A stretch of DNA of 64,000 nt from Paenibacillus_E sp042676385 (GCF_042676385.1 NZ_JBHTHA010000014.1:1-64000), one strand, 5' to 3'. Counted from the first letter of the stretch, positions 41,406-50,608 are shown. Numbers and translations: made by a program. The notes: a model not told the origin generated them from the letters alone.

Positions 41406-41434
41406 TTGTTATTTTGCATGATCATTAATATAAT
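41406..41434 (+). promoter_or_regulatory. Sigma-A promoter for the fdhD-moaA leader
   Basis: TTGTTA, a 17-base spacer and a perfect TATAAT. Predicted transcription start near 41441, 264 nt before fdhD. Confidence 0.75.
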
Positions 41435-41440
41435 AAATCG

Positions 41441-41704
41441 AGCGAGGACTTACCAAGATTGGTTCATACTGCTGAATGGAGTGTTCCTAGTTGTCTGGGA
41501 ACGCTTTATACTTAATACTGTGTGTTAGATTGATTTCCCTATACGATAGTGTAGGGAGGTTAACCAGCATTAACAGACTCTTTCCAAATGATGAGTTTGT
41601 TTGATGCTGGTTTTTTCTTTCAGAAAACTGTCGCATAAGCTTTATTTTCGGCTTTTTATCGGGCATAACTAAAATAAAATTCAGGAGTAAGGGATGTAGA
41701 GAAT
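41441..41704 (+). ncRNA. Structured leader of fdhD, candidate riboswitch or attenuator
   Basis: The leader contains a hairpin with AGTGTTCC / GGGAACGCT arms (about 41477-41504), a hairpin CCCTATAC-gata-GTGTAGGG (about 41537-41557), and then a terminator stem (AACCAGCAT / ATGCTGGTT, 41561-41611, with a T run to 41617). It lies downstream of its own promoter and about 90 bp before fdhD. This aptamer-like region followed by a terminator is typical of a metabolite- or protein-controlled leader. The sequence does not match a class I can name; the genes point to molybdenum cofactor or formate as possible signals. Confidence 0.5.
41561..41617 (+). terminator. Intrinsic terminator before fdhD
   Basis: AACCAGCAT and ATGCTGGTT arms with an inner ACTC/GAGT pairing, followed by TTTTTTC. 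It would end transcripts from the promoter at 41406 unless antitermination occurs, and can also end the DUF2294 transcript. Confidence 0.8.
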
Positions 41705-42511
41705 ATGAATCCGGTCGAGATTACTCGCGAGATCATCCGTTTTTATCATGGCAATATCGAGCGTTTGCAGGATAAGATCGTGACCGAATATCCTGTTACA
41801 ATTAAAATCAACGGTGAAGAGTTTGCAACCATGGTCAGTTCGCCGGAATACATCGAGGATATGGCAGTCGGTTTTCTGGCTTCAGAAGGTGTCATTCAAC
41901 GTTATGATGACATTGACGATATCTGGTTTGAAGCAAAAGCAGGCTTCGTTCATATCAAGACCAAAAAAATGAATGAGTTTTATCAAAGATTCCATTCTAA
42001 AAGGTATATTACCTCCTGCTGCGGGAAAAGCAGGCAAGGCTTCTATTTTATTAACGATGCCAAAATGGCAAAAGTCATGTCAGAAATACAGGTGACTCTG
42101 TCATTCGAGGATTGCTTTCGTTTAATGGGACTCATGCAAAGTTCGGCAGAGATTTTCCAGGATACGGGGGGAGTCCATAACGCCGCGCTTTGCGATAAAC
42201 ACGGGATCCTTTTATCTAGAATGGATATCGGCCGACATAATGCGCTGGATAAGATTTACGGATATTGCTTAAAGCATAATATTTCATTAAAAGGAAAGAT
42301 TATCGTATTTAGTGGGCGCATCTCATCCGAAATCTTATTGAAAGTCGCAAAGATCGGATGCGAGGTCGTTCTTTCGAAGTCTGCCCCGACGGAGCTTGCT
42401 CTTCAATTGGCGGATGAACTGGGAATCACAACGGTCGGATTTATTCGCAATCACTCATTAAATGTCTATACTCATCCCGCAAGAATTGAGGGAATTAAAT
42501 TGAATGGATGA
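41705..42511 (+). CDS. fdhD: Formate dehydrogenase sulfur carrier/accessory protein FdhD
   Basis: FdhD (268 aa) transfers sulfur from a cysteine desulfurase to the molybdenum cofactor, which formate dehydrogenase needs for activity. The SCCGKSRQG loop carries the conserved cysteines, and the family segments DTGGVHNAALCDKHG, MDIGRHNALDKIYG and VVLSKSAPTELALQLADELGITTVGF are present. ATG 41705 follows AGGAGTAAGG. It serves both dehydrogenase copies and is followed after about 25 bp by moaA. Confidence 0.95.
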   Translation: MNPVEITREIIRFYHGNIERLQDKIVTEYPVTIKINGEEFATMVSSPEYIEDMAVGFLASEGVIQRYDDIDDIWFEAKAGFVHIKTKKMNEFYQRFHSKRYITSCCGKSRQGFYFINDAKMAKVMSEIQVTLSFEDCFRLMGLMQSSAEIFQDTGGVHNAALCDKHGILLSRMDIGRHNALDKIYGYCLKHNISLKGKIIVFSGRISSEILLKVAKIGCEVVLSKSAPTELALQLADELGITTVGFIRNHSLNVYTHPARIEGIKLNG

Positions 42512-42538
42512 AAACAATTATAAATCGGGGTGAACACG

Positions 42539-43549
42539 GTGGAGCATCAAATTAAAGACCTACGGCATCGTCCTTTAAGGGACTTGAGAATATCTGTTAC
42601 GGATCGGTGCAATTTTCGCTGCCGTTATTGCATGCCGTCTGAAATTTTCGGACCGGACTATGAATTTTTGCCTAGAGACAGCATACTGACCTACAAAGAG
42701 ATGACCCGTTTGGCCCGGGTTTTTGTCTCTTTGGGCGTCAGAAAATTGCGTATTACCGGTGGAGAACCCTTGCTGAGGAAGGAGCTTCCTTCGTTCATCC
42801 GTGCGTTGAATCGTCTCGAAGGAGTTGAAGACATGGCGATGACCACAAATGGCGTTCTGCTTCCCAAATACGCAAAAGAACTTCGTGATGCAGGCTTGAA
42901 GCGGGTAACCGTTAGTCTCGATTCCCTTGATGATCAAAGATTCCGTTTGATGAACGGCGGAAAAAGCGGAGTTCAGCCTGTTTTGGACGGAATTGAAGCA
43001 GCGGCGCAAGCAGGAATGAAAGTGAAAATTAATATGGTTGTTCAAAAGGGGATCAACGATCAGGATATTTTACCGATGGCTGCTTATTTTCGGGAAAAAA
43101 GGCATACTCTGCGGTTTATCGAATTTATGGATGTCGGCAATACGAATGGTTGGAAATTGGATAATGTGGTGACTAAAAAGCAAATCCTGGAAATTATTCA
43201 GGAAAAGATGCCGCTGGAGCACGTGGAACCCCTTAATAGCGGCGAAGTAGCTTCACGTTATCATTACAAGGGGAGTAATGAAGAAATCGGAATCATCTCA
43301 TCCGTCAGTGACGCTTTTTGTTCTACATGCACACGCGCAAGGATTTCCGCCGAAGGAAAGCTATACACTTGTTTATTTGCTTCCCGGGGCCACGATCTGC
43401 GTGCGCTTCTTCGGTCGGATCAAACGGATAGCGAAATCGGCAAGTTCATTGAGGATGTTTGGAAAGCAAGGTCAGACCGCTATTCGGAAGATAGAATAAC
43501 AAATTCGCCATCTTTGCCCAAAATAGAGATGTCGCATATCGGCGGATAA
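42539..43549 (+). CDS. moaA: GTP 3',8-cyclase MoaA (molybdenum cofactor synthesis)
   Basis: The radical-SAM enzyme makes the first intermediate of molybdenum cofactor from GTP. The N-terminal CNFRCRYCMP holds the SAM [4Fe-4S] cluster, and the C-terminal CSTCTRARISAEGKLYTCLF segment holds the second cluster. RKLRITGGEPLLRKELP is the expected glycine-rich SAM site. The product is 336 aa. GTG 42539 is chosen because GGGG lies 9 bp upstream; a GTG at 42530 is inside that site. It is probably co-transcribed with fdhD. Other moa/moe genes are not in the window. Confidence 0.94.
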   Translation: MEHQIKDLRHRPLRDLRISVTDRCNFRCRYCMPSEIFGPDYEFLPRDSILTYKEMTRLARVFVSLGVRKLRITGGEPLLRKELPSFIRALNRLEGVEDMAMTTNGVLLPKYAKELRDAGLKRVTVSLDSLDDQRFRLMNGGKSGVQPVLDGIEAAAQAGMKVKINMVVQKGINDQDILPMAAYFREKRHTLRFIEFMDVGNTNGWKLDNVVTKKQILEIIQEKMPLEHVEPLNSGEVASRYHYKGSNEEIGIISSVSDAFCSTCTRARISAEGKLYTCLFASRGHDLRALLRSDQTDSEIGKFIEDVWKARSDRYSEDRITNSPSLPKIEMSHIGG

Positions 43550-43918
43550 CCTCATTCAAGAATGTATAATTATACATTTTCGCTTTGCGGATATTCTCAT
43601 TAAATATGGAAATCAGCACTTCAAACAAATATTTTGGCAAAGATCCTTCTCACCAATTATGAAAATGCCTCTTGATAAATCAATGTTTTTTCGCTCTGTT
43701 TGCTCAATAATTCTGACACCACACACACACACAGACCTTAGAATGGAAGATTGAGGAATTGAGAGGTGCTTGGAATAAAAGAAAGAAGGGAGTGATTGAA
43801 TAAAACGGGATTTCAAATAATGGTATCTTTCTCATCCGGGTATGATTTTTCTTCACTAAATCGTAATTATGTTACTAGAATCACCCACACAAAGAAAAGT
43901 TAAATCGGAAAAATTACA
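43550..43918. other. Non-coding gap with AC microsatellite
   Basis: About 370 AT-rich bases without a supported gene between moaA and a sigma-factor remnant. It contains a short (AC)n tract near 43716-43732. No promoter or terminator is clear. Confidence 0.4.
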
Positions 43919-43924
43919 ATGTTT

Positions 43925-44117
43925 GTTGTTCACAACCTCAAAAAATTCGACAACACAGGTGAAGATCTGGAGGATTTGATCTCGATCGGGACGATCGGGC
44001 TGATCAAAGCGATAGAGTCATTCTCGCCGAATAAAGGGACGAAGCTGGCGACTTTCGCAGCACGCTGCATTGAGAACGAGATCCTTATGCATCTGCGCTC
44101 GCTGAAGAAAACGCGCC
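43925..44117 (+). pseudogene. Fragment of a sporulation sigma factor (sigma-K-like, region 2)
   Basis: About 64 codons match region 2 of sporulation sigma factors: KKFDNTGEDLEDLISIGTIG, LIKAIESFSPNKGTKLATFA and RCIENEILMHLRSLKKTR. The GED-LEDL and HLRSLKKT words point to sigma-K rather than sigma-E. The family N-terminus is missing, and after KKTR the frame continues for about 55 residues with unrelated sequence (PLPGCQLGWVTFVF onward) to a stop at 44290. Regions 3 and 4 are absent. It is a remnant cut at both ends, perhaps from duplication or from excision of a skin-like element; no recombinase gene lies nearby. Confidence 0.78.
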
Positions 44118-44318
44118 CACTGCCTGGCTGTCAACTAGGGTGGGTTACTTTCGTTTTTCGATATATGTCAATAGCGCCAGAAGGAAAGTCCCGAACGCGA
44201 AGCTGGTTATACAAGTCTATATACCAAGATATATTATTCTGGCATACTATTCCATGTGATTTAGATAAACCATTTTTTATTAGGAGTTAATAATAGCTAA
44301 AGTTTGAATAAAGCAAAT

Positions 44319-44366
44319 AAGGTAAATTCCCTCATCCTACGTGGGAATTTACCTCATTGTTTTTTC
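44319..44366. terminator. Terminator between the sigma fragment and the AraC gene
   Basis: AAGGTAAATTCCC and GGGAATTTACCT arms followed by CATTGTTTTTTC. It can serve both directions and lies just after the minus-strand AraC gene. Confidence 0.82.
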
Positions 44367-44382
44367 TTTGGAAAAAGCCGCT

Positions 44383-46737
44383 TCACGTCTTGTTTTTCTC
44401 TATCTTGTATTGAGACAACGATACCCCGAAGCGTTTCTTGAAAATGGTATAAAAATAGTTGGTCTCTTCCAAACCGCATTGATCTAAAATCTGCTTGGTT
44501 GATAGATTACTATTGTCTAGCAGTTCTTTAACATGATTCATTCGAACGTCAGTAATATACTCCGAAACGGATTTGCCCGTTGCTTCCTTGAATAATTTCC
44601 CTAAGTAAACGTTGGACATTTGAAACTCGTCGGAGATGAGACGCAGACTTAAGTTCTTATCACGGTATTGTTCCTCAACGATTTTCATGATTCTTGTAAT
44701 GATCGAACTGTGTTTATTTTGTTTATTTTGTTCCATGACTCGGATGATTTCAGTGAATATCGATGAGAAGTTTTCATGAATTTCCTCAATCGTTTCAAAT
44801 TGCTCTATATTTCTGGAAATAAGCTGAAACAGATCGGATTTTTGAAAATCAGGACTTTCCAAAATAATATTAAACGTCGTTCTCAGCATGAAGCTGAGCT
44901 GCATAATGGAAGATAGCAAGTTTTCGTAGGTCGTTCCGGAAAGCTGGTCAATAAAGTCGCTGTAAGCTTCCTTGGCTTTATCCAAATGCCCCAATTTCAA
45001 AGAATCAAGCAATAATTTAGCTTTACTCTCGGGAAAGGAAATAAGTGTTTCGTTGATGGAACTTCGAAAAGCCGGGGTCAGAAAACTGCCATGACCTGCG
45101 ATAATTCGATACGAAGAGAGGGCCAAAGTATCGGAATAAGCCTCGTTAAGCTGTAAGTAGGAATCAACCGGGATGCTTAGCGTTGCGGAATATGAGAGCT
45201 TCATGTACTGTTTTACAGCGTTTTGCGAGATTTCAATGAGCCGCTTCAGGGTAGATTCAGTAGTTTCAATATGCTCTGAAGGGCTAATTTCCAGTAACAG
45301 TATGAGCTGATCGTTCTCCAGATGAATGGTTTCCACTTTATATTCCTCTGACACGATTTCATTCACAATGTTAGCAAGGCCGAATTTTAAGAGCCAACGG
45401 TCTCTTTCATCATACTGATTGATGAAAAAGCGGTAGTTGTCCAGGCGAAGCAGCAACAATCTAAGCGGGCCATTCATATTCAAATGGATACCAAGCTCTT
45501 TTTGATGATCATTCATCTCTTTTTGATTGACATAACGGATACCGTGCAATATATCCTGAAGCCATTTATTTTTTAGAGGAGCAAGTTGTTCCCTTTGTTT
45601 ATGTTCCCATTCATTGTTTTTTGTAATCATTTCTTTGAAAACATCTTGCAGAAAATAGATATCATTCGTCTGATGATCCTTCTGATGTGCGCTTGTAAGA
45701 TGTTCTTTGACGGTTTCTACGAGCCTGCCGACAGGAATATAAAGCGATCTTGACATAAAGAACGAGAAAAATAAACCGAGCCCCAGGATTGTTGAGCATA
45801 TCCAAAGCGTAGAGGTTTTGATTGAATCCACTGTGCCGATAAATGTTGCATAGGAAGTTAAGCTGATAAATTTCCATTTTGGTTTATCGGAAGAAACATA
45901 GGTAACCTGATAATCAAGACCGCCTAGTTTTGTTTTAAAGCTTCCCGAATCTTGATCGGCTGCAAGTAAAGTTTGGATATACGGTTCTTGGCTGGCGTTA
46001 TGCAGAAACAAGCTTTCCGACGTATGGTTCACAATGGTCCCTTTGGAATCAATGACGATAATTTCGTTATTGGTACCCGCCATTTTGGCATTCAAAGAAG
46101 CGATCAGATCACGGAGCACGCTTGCTTTGACATTGATGACAGTCGCAATGCGCGAGGATGGATTCGTTTCGGGATTGTCAGGCATGATATAGGTATACAC
46201 ATTAGCAGCTTCTGAAGCTGTAGCGGCTTGCGGTTTTGGGATTTTTCTGGAAATGGGCATTTCAGTCAGAGTGTCTTTGCCCGTGGATTGCAATATAGAG
46301 AGAACGTCTTGATCGTAGAAATTATCTTTTGTGTAGAAATTGCCTGTCTCTGTCGATGTGATACGGTTCAAAGCAAGATTGATCGTATATACCGAGTATA
46401 TATAATCGTGCGGAAGCGAAAGGTTATCCAAGTTGCGCAATGCTTCACCAAGCGTATACATATCGTTTTCCTGATTATGCAGTAAAACGGAAGTATAAGG
46501 ACTCATAATGACGGTATTCGTAAATTTACTAACCATAGTATCCATGTATTTCATACTGTAACTGGTTTGAGATAGGATGGAAGTATTCATTCGATTGATA
46601 TTGTCCAAAGATGTCGTAAAGAAGTTGCGGTATAGAAGCGAGGATAGTCCAATGATCAATAATGTAACTGTTATCGTGAGTGTTAACAGCATTTTCGCAA
46701 ATAAGGTCTTGCGAGGAGATTTAAGAAAGAATGCCAT
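44383..46737 (-). CDS. Membrane sensor transcriptional regulator, AraC family (YesN/YtdP-like)
   Basis: The 784-aa protein has a first membrane helix (MLLTLTITVTLLIIGLSSLL), a large extracellular sensor region of Cache type (about 40-290), a second helix (TLWICSTILGLGLFFSFFMS), a cytoplasmic linker, and a C-terminal pair of AraC helix-turn-helix motifs (LSLRLISDEFQMSNVYLGKLFKE and LSTKQILDQCGLEETNYFYTIFKKRFGVSL). Such single-protein sensors control neighbouring sugar ABC transporters in Paenibacillus and Bacillus. It is divergent from the ABC operon starting at 46965. ATG 46737 follows AGGGGGAC. Confidence 0.88.
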   Translation of the reverse strand: MAFFLKSPRKTLFAKMLLTLTITVTLLIIGLSSLLYRNFFTTSLDNINRMNTSILSQTSYSMKYMDTMVSKFTNTVIMSPYTSVLLHNQENDMYTLGEALRNLDNLSLPHDYIYSVYTINLALNRITSTETGNFYTKDNFYDQDVLSILQSTGKDTLTEMPISRKIPKPQAATASEAANVYTYIMPDNPETNPSSRIATVINVKASVLRDLIASLNAKMAGTNNEIIVIDSKGTIVNHTSESLFLHNASQEPYIQTLLAADQDSGSFKTKLGGLDYQVTYVSSDKPKWKFISLTSYATFIGTVDSIKTSTLWICSTILGLGLFFSFFMSRSLYIPVGRLVETVKEHLTSAHQKDHQTNDIYFLQDVFKEMITKNNEWEHKQREQLAPLKNKWLQDILHGIRYVNQKEMNDHQKELGIHLNMNGPLRLLLLRLDNYRFFINQYDERDRWLLKFGLANIVNEIVSEEYKVETIHLENDQLILLLEISPSEHIETTESTLKRLIEISQNAVKQYMKLSYSATLSIPVDSYLQLNEAYSDTLALSSYRIIAGHGSFLTPAFRSSINETLISFPESKAKLLLDSLKLGHLDKAKEAYSDFIDQLSGTTYENLLSSIMQLSFMLRTTFNIILESPDFQKSDLFQLISRNIEQFETIEEIHENFSSIFTEIIRVMEQNKQNKHSSIITRIMKIVEEQYRDKNLSLRLISDEFQMSNVYLGKLFKEATGKSVSEYITDVRMNHVKELLDNSNLSTKQILDQCGLEETNYFYTIFKKRFGVSLSQYKIEKNKT

Positions 46738-46889
46738 CTCTGAGTTGTCCCCCTTAAAGATAGTTTACTGCACTTCTCACTTCTCCAAGGCATCTGTTTT
46801 ATCCTTCAAAGAGTTTTCCTGAAGCATGAATACCTATACATTTTGAAGAAAGATGCATTTTTTAGTGAAATAAGGTCCGGTTTCATGTA

Positions 46890-46918
46890 TTGCTTACTTG
46901 CGCTAAAAAATGTAGAAT
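46890..46918 (+). promoter_or_regulatory. Sigma-A-type promoter of the ABC transporter operon
   Basis: TTGCTT, a 17-base spacer and TAGAAT end 46 bp before the lipoprotein start. The divergent AraC regulator probably binds in 46740-46890. Confidence 0.6.
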
Positions 46919-46964
46919 ACGGGCACATAGATCCTTATTATGTTTTAATGGAGGATTCATCTTC

Positions 46965-48518
46965 ATGATAATGAGAGAGTCAAAGCGTTCTCAATTATTA
47001 GTAGCTATCCTGTTTGCTGTTGCATCATTGATTTCAGGATGTGTTGCCAAAGACTCCGCCAAGGAAAAGCCGGCTGAACAGGTCCAGGCAACCGGTCGTC
47101 CAAGCCCGAGTGATCTGACTCAGGTTGAATTGGTTTATTACTTCCCATCCCCTTTCCAGCGTGATTTGAAAGCAGTTAATGATGAGTTGAACCGAATCAT
47201 TGGCCCCAAAATTCATGCCACTGTGAAGCTGAACATGATTGATCTTAGCAATTATGATCAGAAGATGAACTTCATGATCGCTTCGGGTGAATCATTCGAT
47301 TTGGCGTTCACATCAACATGGATCAACAACTACTTTCAAAATGCTTCCAAAGGAGCCTATGTTGCGATTGACGAATTGCTTGATAAGTATGGTCCCAAAA
47401 CGAAAGCGGGTGTTCCGGCTTATATATGGAACGCAGCCAAAGTGAACGGCAAGCTGTACGGTGTGATCAATTATCAGGTTATGGCTACCAGCTATGGATT
47501 CGATGTTCAGCAAGAACTCGCTGATAAGTATCATTTTGATTGGAAGCATGCAAAAACCATTGAAGATCTGGAGCCGTATCTGAATGCTGTGAAAAATGGG
47601 GAGCCCGACAAAATACCGTTGGAATACTCGACGACTGCAGACCTATTTGTAGGTGCCGCACCCTTGTATGGCTTCGATATTATCGGTGACCAGAAAATGC
47701 CCGGTTGGGTTCGCTTAAATGACAAAGAGTTGAAGGTAGTCGATCAATACGATAGCCCGGAATTCAAGAATCTCATTGCGCAAACCAGGAAATGGTACGA
47801 AAAGGGGTACTTTCGTAAAGATGCGGCTACAACCAAAGAGATAGCTGCTGACAGAAAAGTCGCCAGATATGCGATGGCGATGCCGGCCTATCAAACGACT
47901 GATTCACTGGAAGATCCTTTGAATGACGGAGGACTTAAGGCGATTACCGGAGTGGAATGGTACAGAAAACGGTTTACCAAGCCGATCATCACGACGGACC
48001 GTGCAGCGGCGACAATCACCGCGATCTCCAGAACGTCCAAAAATCCGGAGCGGGCTATGATGTTTATTGAACTGATGAACAGCGATCCGCAAGTTGCCAA
48101 TTTATTAAACTACGGGATCGAGGGCAAACATTATAAGAAGATATCCGATACCCGCATAGAGCGGATCAAGGATAGCGGATATGCTCCGAACTTTCCATGG
48201 GTGTTCGGGAATAATTTGATCTTATGGAACACGGAGAACGATACCCCCGATGCGACTGCAAAGTGGGATCAATTGAATAAATCATCCGACTTGTCTCCGA
48301 TCCTTGGTTTTACTTTTAATATGGAAGCTGTCAAATCGGAAATCGCACAATGTCAGATCGTGATCGATCAATATTTATCTGCACTGACGACAGGAACGGC
48401 CGACCCTGACAAAATTCAGCCGGAGTTTATCGACAAGCTGAAGAAGTCCGGTGTCGACAAGGTGATCGCCGAGAAGCAGAAGCAGTTGGATGAATGGCGT
48501 AAAGCTAACGGAAAGTGA
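46965..48518 (+). CDS. Sugar ABC transporter substrate-binding lipoprotein (copy 1)
   Basis: The 517-aa protein has a lipoprotein signal ending in LISGC near residue 25, then a Ser/Pro/Gln linker and a two-lobed solute-binding domain (VELVYYFPSPFQRDLKAVN; MIASGESFDLAFTSTW). The same words occur in the second lipoprotein at 50668. It resembles the LplA/YtcQ group that serves oligosaccharide importers with LplB/LplC-like permeases. ATG 46965 follows GGAGGA. A terminator after this gene may make its own transcript more abundant than the permeases. Confidence 0.88.
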   Translation: MIMRESKRSQLLVAILFAVASLISGCVAKDSAKEKPAEQVQATGRPSPSDLTQVELVYYFPSPFQRDLKAVNDELNRIIGPKIHATVKLNMIDLSNYDQKMNFMIASGESFDLAFTSTWINNYFQNASKGAYVAIDELLDKYGPKTKAGVPAYIWNAAKVNGKLYGVINYQVMATSYGFDVQQELADKYHFDWKHAKTIEDLEPYLNAVKNGEPDKIPLEYSTTADLFVGAAPLYGFDIIGDQKMPGWVRLNDKELKVVDQYDSPEFKNLIAQTRKWYEKGYFRKDAATTKEIAADRKVARYAMAMPAYQTTDSLEDPLNDGGLKAITGVEWYRKRFTKPIITTDRAAATITAISRTSKNPERAMMFIELMNSDPQVANLLNYGIEGKHYKKISDTRIERIKDSGYAPNFPWVFGNNLILWNTENDTPDATAKWDQLNKSSDLSPILGFTFNMEAVKSEIAQCQIVIDQYLSALTTGTADPDKIQPEFIDKLKKSGVDKVIAEKQKQLDEWRKANGK

Positions 48519-48526
48519 GTTAAGTG

Positions 48527-48566
48527 AAAAAGTCTTCAAACCCGCATGGGATTTGGAGACTTTTTT
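48527..48566 (+). terminator. Intrinsic terminator after lipoprotein copy 1
   Basis: AAAAGTCTTC and GAGACTTTTTT arms with an inner CCC/GGG stem and T run. Partial read-through would give unequal expression of binding protein and permeases. Confidence 0.8.
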
Positions 48567-48701
48567 CATTTTTCTAGAGATCGCACATTTTTTGTTGAAG
48601 CGGATTATTAAAAAATTGAAGGTATCTTTCTTTTTTGTTGTTTCTTTGGCCAGGATGCAGATTTATGATCGGTTTACATCAACAAGCGAGGGAGAATATC
48701 C

Positions 48702-49697
48702 ATGAATGAACTAAACTTACATTCCAAGCAGAGGACTAAAACAGCATCAGGTCGATCAGTAACAACTCGTCGATCTATACCGGTAATAAGTGAACTGATT
48801 AAAAACAAAATCCTGTACGCCATGATGTTACCCGGTCTCTTGTTTATTATCGTCATATACTATCTTCCTATGTTCGGGGTCGTCATCGCTTTTCAAGAAT
48901 ATAACCCTATTAAAGGCGTTCTTGGGAGTAAATGGATCGGCTTCACGAATTTTAAATTCCTCTTCCAATCGGATGCTGTGTATCAAATTACGTTCAATAC
49001 GATATTTTATAACTTGCTCTTTATTATTCTTGGCCTGGGTCTCGCATTGTTAGCGGCCATACTGATTAATGAAATAGGCAATCGCTTTCTGGCCGGCGCC
49101 TACAAAAGCATTATCCTGCTTCCATATTTGTTGTCATGGGTAGTAGCTGAATACTTGCTGTTTTCCTTTCTGAGTATGGATAAGGGAATCATCAATCAAA
49201 TGCTCCAATATTTTGGAATCGAACCTGTGCAATGGTATGCAGAGCCTATATATTGGCGGTTTATTCTTCCCGCAGCTTATGTCTGGAAGAACGTCGGTTA
49301 CTTTGCGGTTATATTCGCAGCAGGTATCACCGGAATATCCAGCGATTATTACGAAGCCGCCAAGATCGATGGCGCAAATAAATTCCAGCAAGCGATCAAG
49401 ATCACCATACCCATGCTCGCTCCGATCACAATTACATTGCTGCTGCTGCAAGCTGGGAAAATCTTTTATGCTGCATTTGGAGACTGGGGCTTATTCTATA
49501 ACTTGCCTCGAGAATCGGGCGTTTTGTTCAGTGCAACCAATGTCATCGACACCTATGTATTCAGATCGCTGCAAAAGATGAACGATTTCGGGATGTCTTC
49601 CGCCATCGGTTTATACCAATCCTGCGTTGGGTTCGTCCTTGTCGTGGCTTCCAACTATTTGATAAGAAAATACGATCGAGATAGTGCATTGTTTTAG
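48702..49697 (+). CDS. Sugar ABC transporter permease, LplB type
   Basis: The 331-aa permease has six membrane helices, a cytoplasmic N-terminus rich in Lys/Arg/Thr, and the permease EAA loop YYEAAKIDGANKFQQAIKITIPMLAPI that contacts the ATPase. The first helix, MLPGLLFIIVIYYLPMFGVVIAFQEYNP, is typical of LplB. It pairs with the permease at 49739. No ATPase gene is nearby, as is normal for this type, which usually shares an MsmX-like ATPase encoded elsewhere. Confidence 0.92.
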   Translation: MNELNLHSKQRTKTASGRSVTTRRSIPVISELIKNKILYAMMLPGLLFIIVIYYLPMFGVVIAFQEYNPIKGVLGSKWIGFTNFKFLFQSDAVYQITFNTIFYNLLFIILGLGLALLAAILINEIGNRFLAGAYKSIILLPYLLSWVVAEYLLFSFLSMDKGIINQMLQYFGIEPVQWYAEPIYWRFILPAAYVWKNVGYFAVIFAAGITGISSDYYEAAKIDGANKFQQAIKITIPMLAPITITLLLLQAGKIFYAAFGDWGLFYNLPRESGVLFSATNVIDTYVFRSLQKMNDFGMSSAIGLYQSCVGFVLVVASNYLIRKYDRDSALF

Positions 49698-49738
49698 TCC
49701 TAGTCATTACTTACGGAAACGATCAGGAGGAAGTTGAA

Positions 49739-50608
49739 ATGAACCGCATGAGATTATCCAATCTGACAATTCACTTTAGTTTTATCGTGTACTCGCTTTT
49801 ATGTATCATCCCCATGATTGTTGTGTTGTCCATATCATTATCCAGCGAGCAATCGATTTTTAAGTACGGATATCACATCCTTCCACGGGATTTCAGTTTA
49901 AAAGCGTATGAGTTTATTTTGCTCGGCAACTCTCCCATCTTACGAGCGTATGGCGTGACGATTGTCGTCACGGTCGTCGGGACGCTGCTGCATCTTGTGA
50001 TTTCGTCGATGTTCGCTTATAGCCTTTCAAGAGGGGAAGTCAAGTACAGAAATATCGTCGCCTTCCTGGTCGTCTTTTGCCTGCTTTTCAATGGAGGCCT
50101 GGTGCCCTGGTACATTCTGCTATCCAAGTACCTGCATCTCAAGGATACTATTTTCGTCTTGTTTATTCCTTATTTGGTTTCATCTGTAAACATCCTTATT
50201 ATGAGAAATTTTTTTCGGTCGATTCCAGAGTCCATCATTGAATCTGCAAGAATCGACGGTTCCGGTGAGTTCAATACTTTTCTGAAGTTGGTTATTCCGT
50301 TATCTACGCCTGTTTTAGCTACAATCGGGCTTTTCGTAGCCGTTTTTCATTGGAACGATTGGTTTACGTCCGCTCTATTTATCGATAACAACAAGCTATT
50401 CACCCTTCAATTCTTGCTTCAATCCATTATGAACAATATTGCCTACCTTTCAGGGAATCCATTGGTCGAGAAATCTGCGGCTAACCTTCCGGATGAGACG
50501 GCAAGAATGGCTACCTGTATTCTGGCTGTGGGGCCGATTGTGCTCGCTTACCCGTTTCTGCAAAAATATTTCGTTAAAGGGCTTACACTCGGCGCTGTGA
50601 AATCATAA
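49739..50608 (+). CDS. Sugar ABC transporter permease, LplC/YtcP type
   Basis: The 289-aa second permease has six helices and the EAA loop IIESARIDGSGEFNTFLKLVIPLSTPV. The N-terminal helix VYSLLCIIPMIVVLSISLSSE and the FAYSLSRGEVKYRNIVAFLVVF segment fit the LplC/YtcP group. It ends with the family's LQKYFVKGLTLGAVK tail. ATG 49739 follows AGGAGGAAG, 41 bp after the first permease. Confidence 0.92.
   Translation: MNRMRLSNLTIHFSFIVYSLLCIIPMIVVLSISLSSEQSIFKYGYHILPRDFSLKAYEFILLGNSPILRAYGVTIVVTVVGTLLHLVISSMFAYSLSRGEVKYRNIVAFLVVFCLLFNGGLVPWYILLSKYLHLKDTIFVLFIPYLVSSVNILIMRNFFRSIPESIIESARIDGSGEFNTFLKLVIPLSTPVLATIGLFVAVFHWNDWFTSALFIDNNKLFTLQFLLQSIMNNIAYLSGNPLVEKSAANLPDETARMATCILAVGPIVLAYPFLQKYFVKGLTLGAVKS

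Noticed and set aside
42530..42541. GTG at 42530 as the moaA start
   Set aside because: It lies within the only ribosome binding site; GTG 42539 has correct spacing.
43925..44290. Functional sigma factor gene
   Set aside because: Regions 1, 3 and 4 are missing and the tail is unrelated, so it is treated as a remnant.
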